A stretch of DNA of 64,000 bases from contig JAPYXD010000716.1 of assembly GCA_030998225.1 (NCBI GenBank), forward strand, positions 620,001 through 684,000. The letters are read 5' to 3'. The position numbers and the translations under genes are program-made. Below, in pieces: positions 48,525 to 59,897 of the stretch; the first letter of the stretch is position 1; the number at the start of each line of letters is the position of its first letter. Under the pieces are notes generated by a model that was not told the origin of the DNA, did no database searches, and saw only the letters and a program-made list of their open reading frames with translations. This DNA is from Diplolepis rosae. Its lineage: Eukaryota; Arthropoda; Insecta; Hymenoptera; Diplolepididae.

Positions 48525-50914
48525 GATCCTCGAGTGTAACTCGGCAGATTCCTTGGTGATGATGCAAATCAATAGAGACTTGACTTCTCCCTCAGTCTTC
48601 AAATTTCAATACACTGCCATCGACATTCTCTGAAAATATATGCAAAATACGCATAAAAGAGATAAATTATCAAATAATATTCAGATTAAGAAACATTGGT
48701 TGTAAAACATTTTAACTTGTTTCAACTAATCATTAATTAGATTATTTCAGACGAGTTTCGAATCAAAATCTCGAGTTCAAAAGCCAAAGCTTTATTGTTT
48801 TTTATTTCTCGATAAGCTCTGTTTATTTTTGATAAATAGTTTCAAATACCAAGGAAGATTATTTATCCAAGAATTTTGCGTTTGAAATACTGATGATCGA
48901 GTAGAGTTCGTTTGTTTACAAATTGGTTGTCAAGTATCTTCAAGGAAAAAATAGTTTTTCTTTAACCAAAATACATAAAATTGAAATTTGAATGAAATTG
49001 GGATCTTAGAACAGTTTTTCTGAAGTTCGCAAGAGATTTTAATAATTGGCATTATCAAAAAGGTTAGGGGTGGCGTCGCGACGCTTTTGCGACTATACGT
49101 GTATGACATTGTAATCAATAGTCTCGGTTGTCAACTGGCCCCTCTGTCTATTTTTATTTAAATATTCATACATTGTCCTTATTTCACGAGAATAATAATA
49201 ATACCTTAACAACTAACTTTCTGTTCTATTATCTAGCAAAAATGTTCAAATTGTTATCTACTTATGCCCATGAAATTTATTGTATTAATAGAATTTTGAA
49301 TCATTACTATACCAAAAAAAAATTGAATTTAAATTTTTCATTCCTGAAAACTAAAATATTAAATTGTTATCACATATTTTTAAATATGAATATTCGTCTC
49401 TCAAAACCATATATTTTTTTTTAACCCTTTAGCAATTAACAAGCCTAGCAAAGAAAAAAAAACTGGTATGCGGAGAAATCAAGAATTAGAACCTGTCTCA
49501 AAACCTCAAAGAAACGACCTGTTTCCTTACTTGACAGTTCAATTAATTTTTTTTACCATAACTAATTTGCGGCACAAAAAGTTATCTAAAAAACACTAAA
49601 ATTCATTGATAGTTCTAAACAGCTGATCCCGGTACAATCAAATTCCTCAACTGTCAAAACTCTAATCAGGGCGTATACGATTCCGAAATTTCCTCGCAAA
49701 AAAATCGCAAAAATGAGACTAGCTGAAATTGAGGTTAGAAAAGCCTTAAAATGAAATATTATGTCTTTTTGTTTTTATCCTCTGGAGCTTCACCGCGAAT
49801 CGTGAACGGCCCCTCGCGAAAAAATCGATTCGGTACGACATACGTACAAGCCAGACAAACATTTTGATTTTACCGGGCTTTCATTTCTCGGAAAATTATT
49901 GACAATTTCTAAATATGGAGAAAATTTTCAAAGGAGGATTTTTGAAGGGTGTTTTACAAAGTTGATCTAGGAATTGCGATTCAAACGAGGCCGACGGTTT
50001 GTTGTAAATCTTGTACGGCCATTTTGCTAGGATTCGTGCAGTCTGTTGAGAAGAAAATGCGTCAAGGAAGAATGAATGAGTCAGGATGGTTATTGAGACG
50101 AAAAAGGGGATGGATTGGAAGATTTTGTACTCACGTTTTTCGTCACAGAGTTATAGACACGGAATCCCTTGCAAGTCGGGAAATTCACGGAAAACCCGGG
50201 GAAACGAAACCGCGAAAGGAACTTCTCGCGATCACGACTGCAAGCAAACTGTGGGATTACTCACGAGGTGGCGTTAACCTTTACACATGCGTAGACGTGA
50301 ATAATTCTCGCGCAAGCGTGCGAGATACAGAGGATAGCTGCTGCGGTCGATCAAAATATATATGATAATAAAAATTAAATCACCGGCAATCAGGAAAATT
50401 GAGAACTTTTATTTGAAAATAATAAAACAAAACAAGATAAAATTAAATTCTTAATCACAATAACGGTGATTTTTTTTTTCATTAGTTTGTTAAAATGATA
50501 CAGGAAAAATCATGTTATATTTGTGATAAGCAAATCAACAACTTTTTTATTCTACGATGAACTCTTGTATAAAATGACTACTTTTTATTGAAATTTAAAC
50601 GAGAATAAAAATTGAAAAACAAAGAAAATGTTCAAGTGCCAAATTCAAATTTCTTACTTTCCGCGCGTTGCTATTCTATCTTCTGATAGGTTTAAAGCGA
50701 GATGAAGAAAATTCGTCTGCTATCATTTTTTTCATGCATATAGCCATATATGTCATGTACGTATACTTGTTTTGATTTACAAACAAAAGTAGTTTATAAC
50801 ATTAATAGTAGTCTAATCTGTCTAATATTAAACTATAGTTGTTCAACTCTTGTTGTGTAAAACGTGTGAAAGTCTTATTGTGGTCTTATTAAATAAGAAA
50901 AAACCAGTATAAAA
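48525..50914. other. Divergent region between Lis-1 and SNAPC1
   Basis: This must hold both promoters. On the - strand the Lis-1 leader continues to an acceptor at 48629. A GC-richer patch at about 49,780-50,350 contains - strand donors (CTC|GTGAGT near 50262) and may be the first non-coding Lis-1 exon. A + strand open frame of 138 codons at 49949-50365 has no recognisable family, and I take it as chance. The rest is AT-rich. Confidence 0.4.
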
Positions 50915-52250
50915 ATGTCGAAAAAATCTTATTGTTTAGCGAGTGGATTCAAAGAAGACTGTATGCAATTATTAAGTTTGTTTGAACAAACAAACAGTAT
51001 ACGATTCGAAAATTTTTGTACAATTTGGAAGGAAATGAAATTTGCGTTCATTTTTGCGTATGTTATATGTCATACATTCTTTTTATTGAAATATTACAAA
51101 GAATTTGAAAGGCCATATATAACCTTAAAATGTCAAATTTTCGTTGTTTATTTTTGTTTATTCAAAAGATTTAAGATGTAAATCATGTTTTACAGGGGTA
51201 GACAAACTTATTCGGAACTTTTGGAATTTTGCGAGGAAGTAATGAGCATTGCAAAACAATTCGTTCTTCCCCCTTACAGTTTCAAAGCACAAATCGGAGG
51301 ACTTTATCTTTTGTACGGACTCTATTATAAGATGCCAATTAAAGATATAATCAAGATTAGAGTCACCCAAGACCAATGGATCAGCCTCATGGAACTGCAG
51401 GAACAATTGAAAGAAGGCGAACACCTAGATGCAAATTTTATTCTCTCCACTTTAATCCACGATGAGGCTTTCATAAATACAGTTTTTGATTTTGAGGTTA
51501 TTGCATATCTATTGATGGTAAAACACGTCGTTGATGTTTAAAGTCATTATCATATGCAGTACATAATTTAAAAATCGCGGAATATGGGAAAAATAACAAA
51601 ATACTCTGAAATAAATTTTGCATACGATTTTTATTTGCAGTGGGGCCTTGAAAAACATTATAGACAGAAACAAATCCCCATAAATGCGTACACAGTGATG
51701 CCTTCTCTTCTAGAACTCGCACAAGAAGGTCATCCCCTTGCAGAAGTCGATGACCTTGCTAAAAAATATCGCCAAGCAACATCTTCCTTTTCGAAAATAT
51801 CAAAAGGTTCAAGTTTAAAATTATTTAATGAAAACTTCGTGCAAAATATGTTAAGCGATGTCCGAAGGCTTGAATCTAGTAGACACGCAGCCACCACAGA
51901 GTCAAACGAAGGCGAACCATCTATATCTAATGAAAAAAAGGAGCAAGGGTATTTAAAAATTCTTGGATAAATTCTTGAATGTATTGCTTTATTTCTGATT
52001 CCCATAATTTTCTAGACGAAAGGACAACAGAGTTCGTCCAAGGATAGGCGATGGTTTTGACATGGATACCTCGGATGAAGAGGAAGAGGTCTTTGAACCT
52101 CTAGAGAACTATGACCCGAATCTTGCTGACAATTTTGATGATTTCGAGGTGGAGCACGAGAAACCAAACATTTCAGAAATTTCTTTATCTCGTCCAATCA
52201 AAAAAGATCTCGACGTCGAGAGCTTCTCAGTTAACGAGATAAAAAAGTAA
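50915..52250 (+). CDS. SNAPC1: snRNA-activating protein complex subunit 1 (SNAPC1/SNAP43)
   Basis: Four exons (50915-51057, 51196-51496, 51641-51948, 52016-52250) give 328 residues. The N-terminal part matches the SNAP43 domain: FKEDCMQLLSLFEQTNSIRF, FAGRQTYSELL, VLPPYSFKAQIGGLYLLYGL (human: FLPPYTFQIRVGALYLLYGL), and KIRVTQDQW. The family member sits in the SNAPc complex that binds the proximal sequence element of snRNA genes for RNA polymerase II and III. The C-terminal part is an acidic, low-complexity tail (DTSDEEEEVFEPLENYD) and varies widely in the family. A closely following convergent gene begins to the right. Confidence 0.88.
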
Positions 52251-52654
52251 ATTATTTGCACAATAGTTTATTCATCGTTAGAAGCGGGAAACGCCGCTTT
52301 CTTTTTAAAGTAAAATGCAATAAAGTCAATTCAATTAAATTTCTAAACGTAAGATTCTGAAGGGCATGAACTGTTCAACTTTTGTGTCGTGTACAATCGG
52401 TTGGCAAATGATAAGATTTTTTCGATCAACAATTACGTACAGTTTTTAGACTGATTAATTTTAAGAAAAAAATCCAAAGATGGACGTTTCCCGCAAAGGA
52501 AGGAAAATCATTTGCTTCCTTTTGTACACGAGCATTTCTTTCCCTCCACATAAAGAAAGCACTTTGCTGTTTTTCGAAAGTAAAGTACTTCTAAAAAAGT
52601 GAACAATGATCATTTTTGTCTTTCAGGCACGACGCTGGCGAACTCTGAATGGTT
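52251..52654. other. Convergent 3' region
   Basis: About 400 bases between the SNAPC1 stop and the stop of the next gene on the - strand. It contains AATAAAG-type polyadenylation words near 52320 on the + strand. No gene was seen. Confidence 0.5.
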
Positions 52655-54532
52655 TTAATAAACCTTAAGCTGATTGTTGTCATCAAAACCGGCACTATGA
52701 CCTGCGTTTCTTACAATAAAGCTCGTGCCGTCATAGTGCATTCGTCGCTCGCCTCGACGCACAAACAAGTGTGAAGTTTGTCCAAGAGATGCTGTGCAGT
52801 GCAGAAATGGAGTTGTAAGAGATGCTGTCCCGTTGCTTGGGGACGTTCGTAGCTGATATTTATTGCTATTCCTTGCAATTCTGAAAATATTTAATATATA
52901 TTGTAAAGTTTGTAATTTTTTTATAAATAATAAATAAATTATTTACATAAAAAGTGGTGAAAATCTGTCATACCTGACGAGTCCGTCCGGAGTTTGCGAC
53001 ACCCGTACGTTATTGATGATCCAATTCTCGACTCCCTCGTCACTCAGCCAATATTGAGCCGATGATAACGCGGAAGCTGCCTCTTGCATACAAGCTGGTC
53101 CATGTCGTGACTCTGAGTAGAAGACACTCAGAGAGAAATCCTAAATATTTGATTTTACATTAGATACAAATTTTTAAATTAAATTTCAGGAAATTTACTA
53201 CTGAATGAGATTTCTGTATTATGCACTTACCTGGCTCATATCGGAAAATGAATCCGTCGTGGTTCTCGTTCCAGCTGCATCAACCAGGTAGACCAGGGCG
53301 CATTGCTCAGATGTGAAGCTTACCCCCTTGTACCACATCTTCGCGTACCTAGACAGTGTCCATTGAAAAACAATAAACAATTTATTAAATGTCAGTTTTG
53401 AAAGGGGTTGATTAACGAACTTATTATTTCCGTGAGAATCGTGTGCCAGGATTTCTACCCGAGAACCGTATTGATAAATTCTCCCGTTAGGATGAAGAAG
53501 AGCTGCTGCTGCTCCGGAACCACTCAAGGCCAGGACAATATTATTCTATGAAAGAAATGGAAATTCGGGAGTGGATATTTGTACCTATATGGACTTTCAA
53601 TTTTTCAGTTTTCCGCCTGGAAATCCGGAAATTATTGAATCAAAAACGTTTGCAATGATTCAAAAATATTTCTCACATTGAATCAAATAAAACTCTTTAT
53701 GAACTCGTTTCATTCATACCGTCTATTTGTTTATAAACTATTTCAATGTTACCTTCAAGTGTTCAGTATATTCAAAAATAAAATTTTAAAAACTTTATGG
53801 TATGAAGGAAAGATGATTATATTAATTTGTATTCATCAGAAAAAATTTGTTCTTATTTTTCAAGTGTTGGGCGTCAGTTAAATCTAGATTCGATTTGAAT
53901 TAAAAACCTTTTTAATCAATAGATTAATATAAGTAATTGCAAGAATTCTTGAAGATTCACGATTATTACCTTAAAATTAATAACCCTGACGGCTCTATCA
54001 ATCGTCATATCAACGCGGATTCGATTATGGAGTCTCAGGGAAATAGTTCCATGAGGAGTAGCAACCGCACCTCCAGCTACGGCATCTGTGTCATGATCTC
54101 GCCAATTTTCCGTATAAATACAAGCCTCTTCAGTGGCATAAAAAGGAGTAGAAATCGACTTTTGATTCCTAGGTTGTCGCCAAATGGCCGCAGAAGTTGA
54201 AAAAGATGTGCTTCCCATTCCATTCCATTGGTCCGAGGGAGGCGTTTCGAAGTATTTTGAAAATTCACTATATCTCTGGAAATGATCAAATGCATTTAAA
54301 AAATCAAAAATTTTTTTAGGACTACAATAAAGTTTGAATTCTTGTTTACCTGGAAATTAGCTTCGTCAGGTTGTGCATGATAACTGTGCGCGGTATAAAG
54401 CGACCTGGGGCGCATCGGTGGGGCGGACAGGTTTTGATTAGAAATTGCAGGGGCAGAATTAGGCAACTGAACCGAGGGGCCATGTCCAGATCCTTTTTGC
54501 GTTTCCTTCTGGAATTCTGCCGAACTCGCCAT
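52655..54532 (-). CDS. Unrecognised conserved-looking 374-residue protein
   Basis: Six exons with good splice sites (54350-54532, 53970-54275, 53421-53545, 53231-53348, 52974-53140, 52655-52880) keep one open frame. The N-terminus (MASSAEFQKETQKG) is Pro/Ser/Gln-rich and probably disordered. A compact middle follows, rich in Gly, Val and aromatic residues: ATEEACIYTENW, GGAVATPHGTISLRLHNRIR, LHPNGRIYQYGSRVEI, MWYKGVSFTSEQCALVYLVD. The C-terminus reads SQTPDGLVR ... HLFVRRGERRMHYDGTSFIV. The alternating pattern suggests beta structure. No signal peptide or membrane helix is visible. I do not recognise the family; exon structure and composition support a real gene. A - strand leader exon may end at 54663 (CCCAAG|GTAATG). 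Confidence 0.7.
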
Positions 54533-56338
54533 CTTCTTTCACAGAAAAATAATTTCTATTAATTTTAATTCTTCAATAACTATTTCTCTCTAAAATTTTA
54601 TCCTCTAATAACTTAAATAAATGTATTTCTTTCAGTAATTTATATTAATTAATTTCCATTACCTTGGGGTTGCTCGAGGAATTTCTGGGCTTCTTGCGAC
54701 GCGATTTCCTGGTTCTGGAGAGCGCGGTTCGCCCTCCTTCACTTGAGCGATCCACGGTTGAACGATTTTCTTTTTCCAGTTTTAGGATTACAATCAAACT
54801 TCCAGATTCACTGTGTCACCTGCTCCCTTGCATAAACCTGAATTTTCCTTGTCACTTTGGACTTGGAAAATCGCTGAGGGGAGAAAACTACTCCAGGGAC
54901 CTTTAACAGTTTTTTTTTGTCGAAACAATTCAATTGCTTCGAAAAACAAACGAAATCTGATGATTTTCTGGTTGCCTTGGCGATTCTGTACTTTTTGAAA
55001 AACGCAACACTTCCGCTTTCCATTTTATCAAAAATCAAAAAAAATAAATTTTCAAATTACTGATTCCATTGAAAAGGAAAATTTATTTTTTCGTATAATT
55101 ATGTCTTTTTTTAAATATAAGCTCAGGAAACTATCAATTAGTGACGCTTCGCTGCAAACGATTATTCATCCCGGAATCAGAATCTTTCGATCCTTGTATT
55201 AAATTTTTTTTTAAATTAGATAGAAAATAAAATTACAATTATATTTAAATTCTTAATCTGTCAGATATTAGGACGGAATTCAAAAATCAAAATTGTCATT
55301 GAATTAGAAAAGTGAATGTTTAATTTGTAGTATCCTTTATTCATGTTAAACTCGAAACGTGATCAATCATTATTGTAATTTACTCGTAAGTATGATATAC
55401 GGTTTATCATTACCATTGCAGATCTAAAACCACGCAATAGCTTAACGACAATTCTAACTATTTTTTCACAACGAACAGGTTTTTAATTTTCTGGGATAAA
55501 AAGCATGCTGGTAATGTTAAATAATTGTAATTCGAGGTCAAAAAATATAATTATCTTAACAAACAATCCAGTTTACTGCCAATTACTCAAGTTTTTCTTT
55601 TAAAAATATGTCATTTTATAAATTGTGAAGTTTTTAAATTAAACTAAAGATTTTTGTATGCTAATTTTACAAAAAACAATTTTAACAAATGAAATTTGAA
55701 TAATTATTTTCTGTTATCTTTTCTAAATAAATATTTTTTTATGCTTCTTTCAGGTTCTATTACGATTGAAAACTTTCAAATATTATTTCGCGAGAAAATG
55801 TTTATTTAATAATAATAGAAAAAGTGAAATAATTAGTTGAATATTTGAATAAATAAATGATACACTAATCTTATTCAATTTGTACAATTTACATGAGCAA
55901 TCAAGTTGCTTTATTCTACAATCATCCGAGAGATAAGTTTTATCCCCATTAAAGAACATAAAATGAGATAATTGCATAGAATAGATGCATTTTTCCCTAG
56001 ACAGTTTTAATGAATATATTTTATAATTACATGAAAAATCTAATTTGTTAAACTTTTAAGTTTTTAGAAGCTATTGGAATTTTTTTTTCTTGAAATTGGA
56101 CAAATGCTCTGAAGAGTAATTGATGTTGGAAGATTATGTAATAACTGAGTGATGATTATCCAGGAATATTAATTTCTAGTTGTATGTATTATGATACGTG
56201 TACAATTGTGGTGGGAGAAAACATTTTATCAGAAGTTGCACTTGATCTTATTCCTCAGTATTCGCCAACCTCGTGGCTTGTAAACTTCAGAAAAGCAAAA
56301 ATTGAAGATAATCATTTTTTTTATTACGGAGTATCAAT
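54533..56338. other. Divergent intergenic region upstream of the acid phosphatase
   Basis: The first 500 bases probably carry 5' leader exons and the promoter of the - strand gene. Small open frames on both strands at 54,660-55,040 look like shadows of this leader. Beyond 55,040 the sequence is AT-rich with no gene seen until the acid phosphatase start. Confidence 0.45.
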
Positions 56339-59300
56339 ATGGCACAATCTAAGCTTTTCTATCTTGGTTTGGCCACTCTTTGCACCACTCTTTTGGGTAA
56401 TTAATTCAAATTTCATTAATATATTCATTGCTATTCTAATTTGAAAAAATAACAAATATTCTAAGCCAAATTAAATTATATTTATAATTAATCTAATTGT
56501 TTTCAAATGAGGAAAAAAAACTAAAATAAAATTTCCGAATACTTTATTTTATCCTGTAAAATTAGATAAAATTGCAACTTTCTTTCTACGCAAAACATGA
56601 TTTTTGAAAACATTAATACAGACAAAACAGAAATAAAAAAAAAATAGGCTGAAAGGAATTAATGACAGGTAAACAAAGGTGGAATTGTTTACTTTATAAT
56701 CAAGACACATATGTAAATGATATTTCTCAAATATCTCTAGCGTAACTTAAATTTAAACTCCATTCAAATTCCGAGCTTCTCTAATCAAAAGGTCAATATT
56801 TGTCATTAAGAAAACGTCTAACATTATTTTTAGTAATCATTTGATTGTATCAATACATATTCTATGAATAATTCAATTTAAAGATGGATCTCAAGGAAAA
56901 TTAAATTTGAATGAATTTTTGTTTTAATTTCTTGAAAAAATCAAAAGATATCTGCAAATTTTCAATTTAAAAGTGAATGTTACAAGCGTAAATAAAATTA
57001 TAAATCAGGTTTTAGTATTTTTTATTAATTACATTTCAGCTGCCACAGGTTCGCGAATACTGCTTGACATTTCGGGGGGAAAAGCGGATAATTCTTTAGA
57101 AACTGATTCCGATTCTTTACGCCTCGTAACATTGGTAAGTCTGAAATTTATTTAATTAAGAAAAAAATTGTTTAAAATAATTTTTCTGAATTATAATAGG
57201 AAATCGTTAGTAAAAAAATATAAGAAGTTTAAAATTTTAATACCAAGAAATTATCATTTTTAAATTGGGTATGTATTGATCTTTTGAACTAATTTTTACT
57301 AATTAAAAGTAGAAACATTCTATTTTGGTCAGACTTGTGGCTTACTAAAACTGACGTAACTACTGCCCGATTCAATCTGGAAAACTTTACAAAATCATTG
57401 GGAGAGATTTTCCAATTTTTATTTTATCCTAGATTTTTTAATTAAAACATTTTTTTTCAGTTCTCACCCATCAGTAATTCAAGTTTATTCATTTTTACTG
57501 GCTTTTGAAATATGGATCGTACTTTCATTTAACCTACAACTAATAAAAAATATCAAAAGTTAATACATTATTCTGCTTTGGATGAAAACATTTGAATTTT
57601 TTCTCTACATTTAGGATTGAATTCCGATCACTGTTCAATAAATGAAAAATATTTTTATTCAGGTTCTTCGTCATGGAGAGCGAACTCCACAAGATACTTA
57701 TGAATATGATCCTTACAAAAATGATCCAATGGAACCTTATGGTTGGGGACAATTAACAAATGCAAGTATTTTAAGGCTAACGTCTGACGTCACCAATTAC
57801 ATATGACTCTTTTATTAATAAAATAATGATTTAAATGATTTTTCCAAAGAAAAAAGCAATGCAAAAAATGCATCGTAGTACTTTCTTCTATGGGGAATTT
57901 GTTAAAATGATTATTTCATCAATAAAACGGTCGAATGTAATTGGTGACGTCAGACTTTACCATACGGCCATAATAATTAATTTACAAAAACTAATACAAT
58001 TTATATTTTTCAACATTCAATTACGTATCATTCGAATTAGATTCAAAAGCTTTTCTTTATTTAATGAATAAATAATTCAGATCAATGACTTTATAGAATA
58101 ATAAAACTCTTTTTTTTTTCACATTAAAATTTTTTATCAATGGCAGATATAAACAAAAAAGTTTCATTTCAGAGATGTAGTTTTATTTATTTATTGATTT
58201 ACTGAAAGTTATTTATATGCTCTTGATTTAGAAAGGAAGACTAAATCAATACAAACAAGGCGTTTATCTACGAAAACGTTATGGCAAATTTTTAGGAACA
58301 AAGTACAATCCTGACATATTTTGGTTGCAAAGTACAGCTCCCGATCGAGCAAAAATGTCTGCTTTATTGGAGGCAGCGGGTCTTTGGAAACCAGACAAGA
58401 AGCAGACTTTTAAAACCGGTTTGCCTTGGCAGCCAGTAGCCTTGCATTATCAACCGAACAACGACACGGTATTGCTTAATTAATAATTAATTATCAAAAC
58501 AATTCAAATTTTTAAAGTAATTTTGCTAAATTGTGTAGCTTTCTAAACAGACATCAATTAAAAAATAACCAATAGATAATTCCTGAATCAAATTTTTAAT
58601 TCAATTTAATATTTTTTATTTTTCAACAGCTGCTCTTAATTTGGTCGAGTTGCGCGGATTATCCTCGTCTGCGAAGAGAAATCGAGGATTCCAAAGAAAT
58701 AAAAAAAATTGAGACCAAGAATAAGAAACTCTTGGATGACTTGAGCAAACACACAGGGATGAAAATCGCAAACGCAGATGACGTTTTTTCTCTATTAGGA
58801 ACTTTGGAAGCTGAGGTTAAAAACATATGATTTAGAATTATTAATAATTTATTTTAGAAAACTTTTTCTTAAAAAAGGATAAAACTCCAGACAATAATGA
58901 ATTGTATAATTTTTCTATCAGTCGAATATGGGATTAAAACTCCCAGAGTGGACGAAGGATTTTTATCCAGATAAATTAATAGAACTGGGCCAACTTAGTC
59001 TTGAGATGAACGTCTACAACGAGAGTTTGAGAATAATGAAAGGAGGACCTTTGGTTTCAAAAATTGCAAACTCGATGAAGGACAAATCCGAGGGAAAATT
59101 AAAACCTGAGGAGAGAAAAATGTTTATGTACGTTGGCCACGATTCCACTATCGTGACTTTACTTGCTGGATTAAATGTCTGGGAGAAGCAAATTCCTGGA
59201 TATAATAATATGGTTTTGATTGAACTCCACGAAGACCAAAGTGGATGGAACGTTCAAGTTAGTTCCCTATCAAAATTATTCAGTTAAACAATTAAAGATT

Positions 59301-59531
59301 GCTTCGTTTACAAATTTGAAATCCTCAATTCAAAATTTTTTCTAGATTTTTCTGAAAGATTCGGTAACAGAGGAGCCACATCAACTCACAATTCCAGGTT
59401 GCAGTTTCGCCTGTCCCCTGGAAAAATTCCTAATTCTAATGAAACCGATGATTTTAACGCCAAAAGAATGGACGGAAGCATGTAGATTGAAAGATCTAAG
59501 CTACGTCAGTGGCAAAGAACCTTTGCCTTGA
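56339..59531 (+). CDS. Secreted histidine acid phosphatase (Acph-1-like)
   Basis: Seven exons (56339-56396, 57040-57134, 57663-57761, 58232-58468, 58630-58815, 58922-59257, 59346-59531) give 398 residues. A signal peptide (MAQSKLFYLGLATLCTTLLG) opens the protein. The catalytic signature LRHGERTP holds the nucleophilic histidine. GWGQLTNKGRLNQYKQG is typical of the family, and YVGHDSTI supplies the HD proton-donor pair. Cys residues near the end (PGCSFACPLEKF) fit a conserved disulfide. Family members are lysosomal or secreted phosphomonoesterases, and some are venom components in Hymenoptera; nothing here shows which. Intron 3 appears to use a GC donor (AAT|GCAAGT) and contains a family C miniature element. 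The HGE and HD residues are intact, so activity is likely. Confidence 0.9.
57771..57972. mobile_element. Family C palindromic miniature element (copy 2)
   Basis: About 202 bp in acid phosphatase intron 3, beginning 9 bases after the exon end. It aligns with 41763-41970: GTCTGACGTCACCAATTACA on the left and its near-complement TGTAATTGGTGACGTCAGAC on the right, ending CATACGGCC. The left TTAA is intact and the right junction has decayed to ATAA. The left tip has lost a few bases. Confidence 0.75.
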
Positions 59532-59897
59532 AACACTGAGAAATAGAATCGTAGAATTAACATTGCAACAAGACTAGCAATTTCATCTTGAAAGTTAACT
59601 CTTAAAAATAATCTCCCAATCGTACAAAGAAACTATCTATCTCTGTGATCTCTAGTTTTTAGAATAAAATAGAATAAAATAGAATAAAATTTTTAAATTT
59701 ACTTCAACTAGGAAAGTTTGAAGAGTTTTGTAAATAATATAGTTATTAATTATAAAAAGGATATAAGGCGCTTCTTAAAAGTTCGGTATTATTTATTACA
59801 GTGAAATGAAAATGCTTTCCATTAATGGGAATGGAAACTCAATTATAAATAGTTCACTTACGTAATTATGAAATTCCGCGCGATAATTCGAAGTAAC
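59532..59897. other. Convergent 3' region with triple poly(A) signal
   Basis: 366 bases between the acid phosphatase and DDX23 stop codons. At 59660-59690 a 10-base unit (AGAATAAAAT) is repeated three times, giving three AATAAA signals on the + strand for the acid phosphatase. Confidence 0.65.

Noticed and set aside
49949..50365. A + strand 138-codon ORF upstream of SNAPC1
   Set aside because: No domain, Kozak context or splice support. It overlaps a GC-richer patch better explained as a first exon of Lis-1 on the opposite strand.
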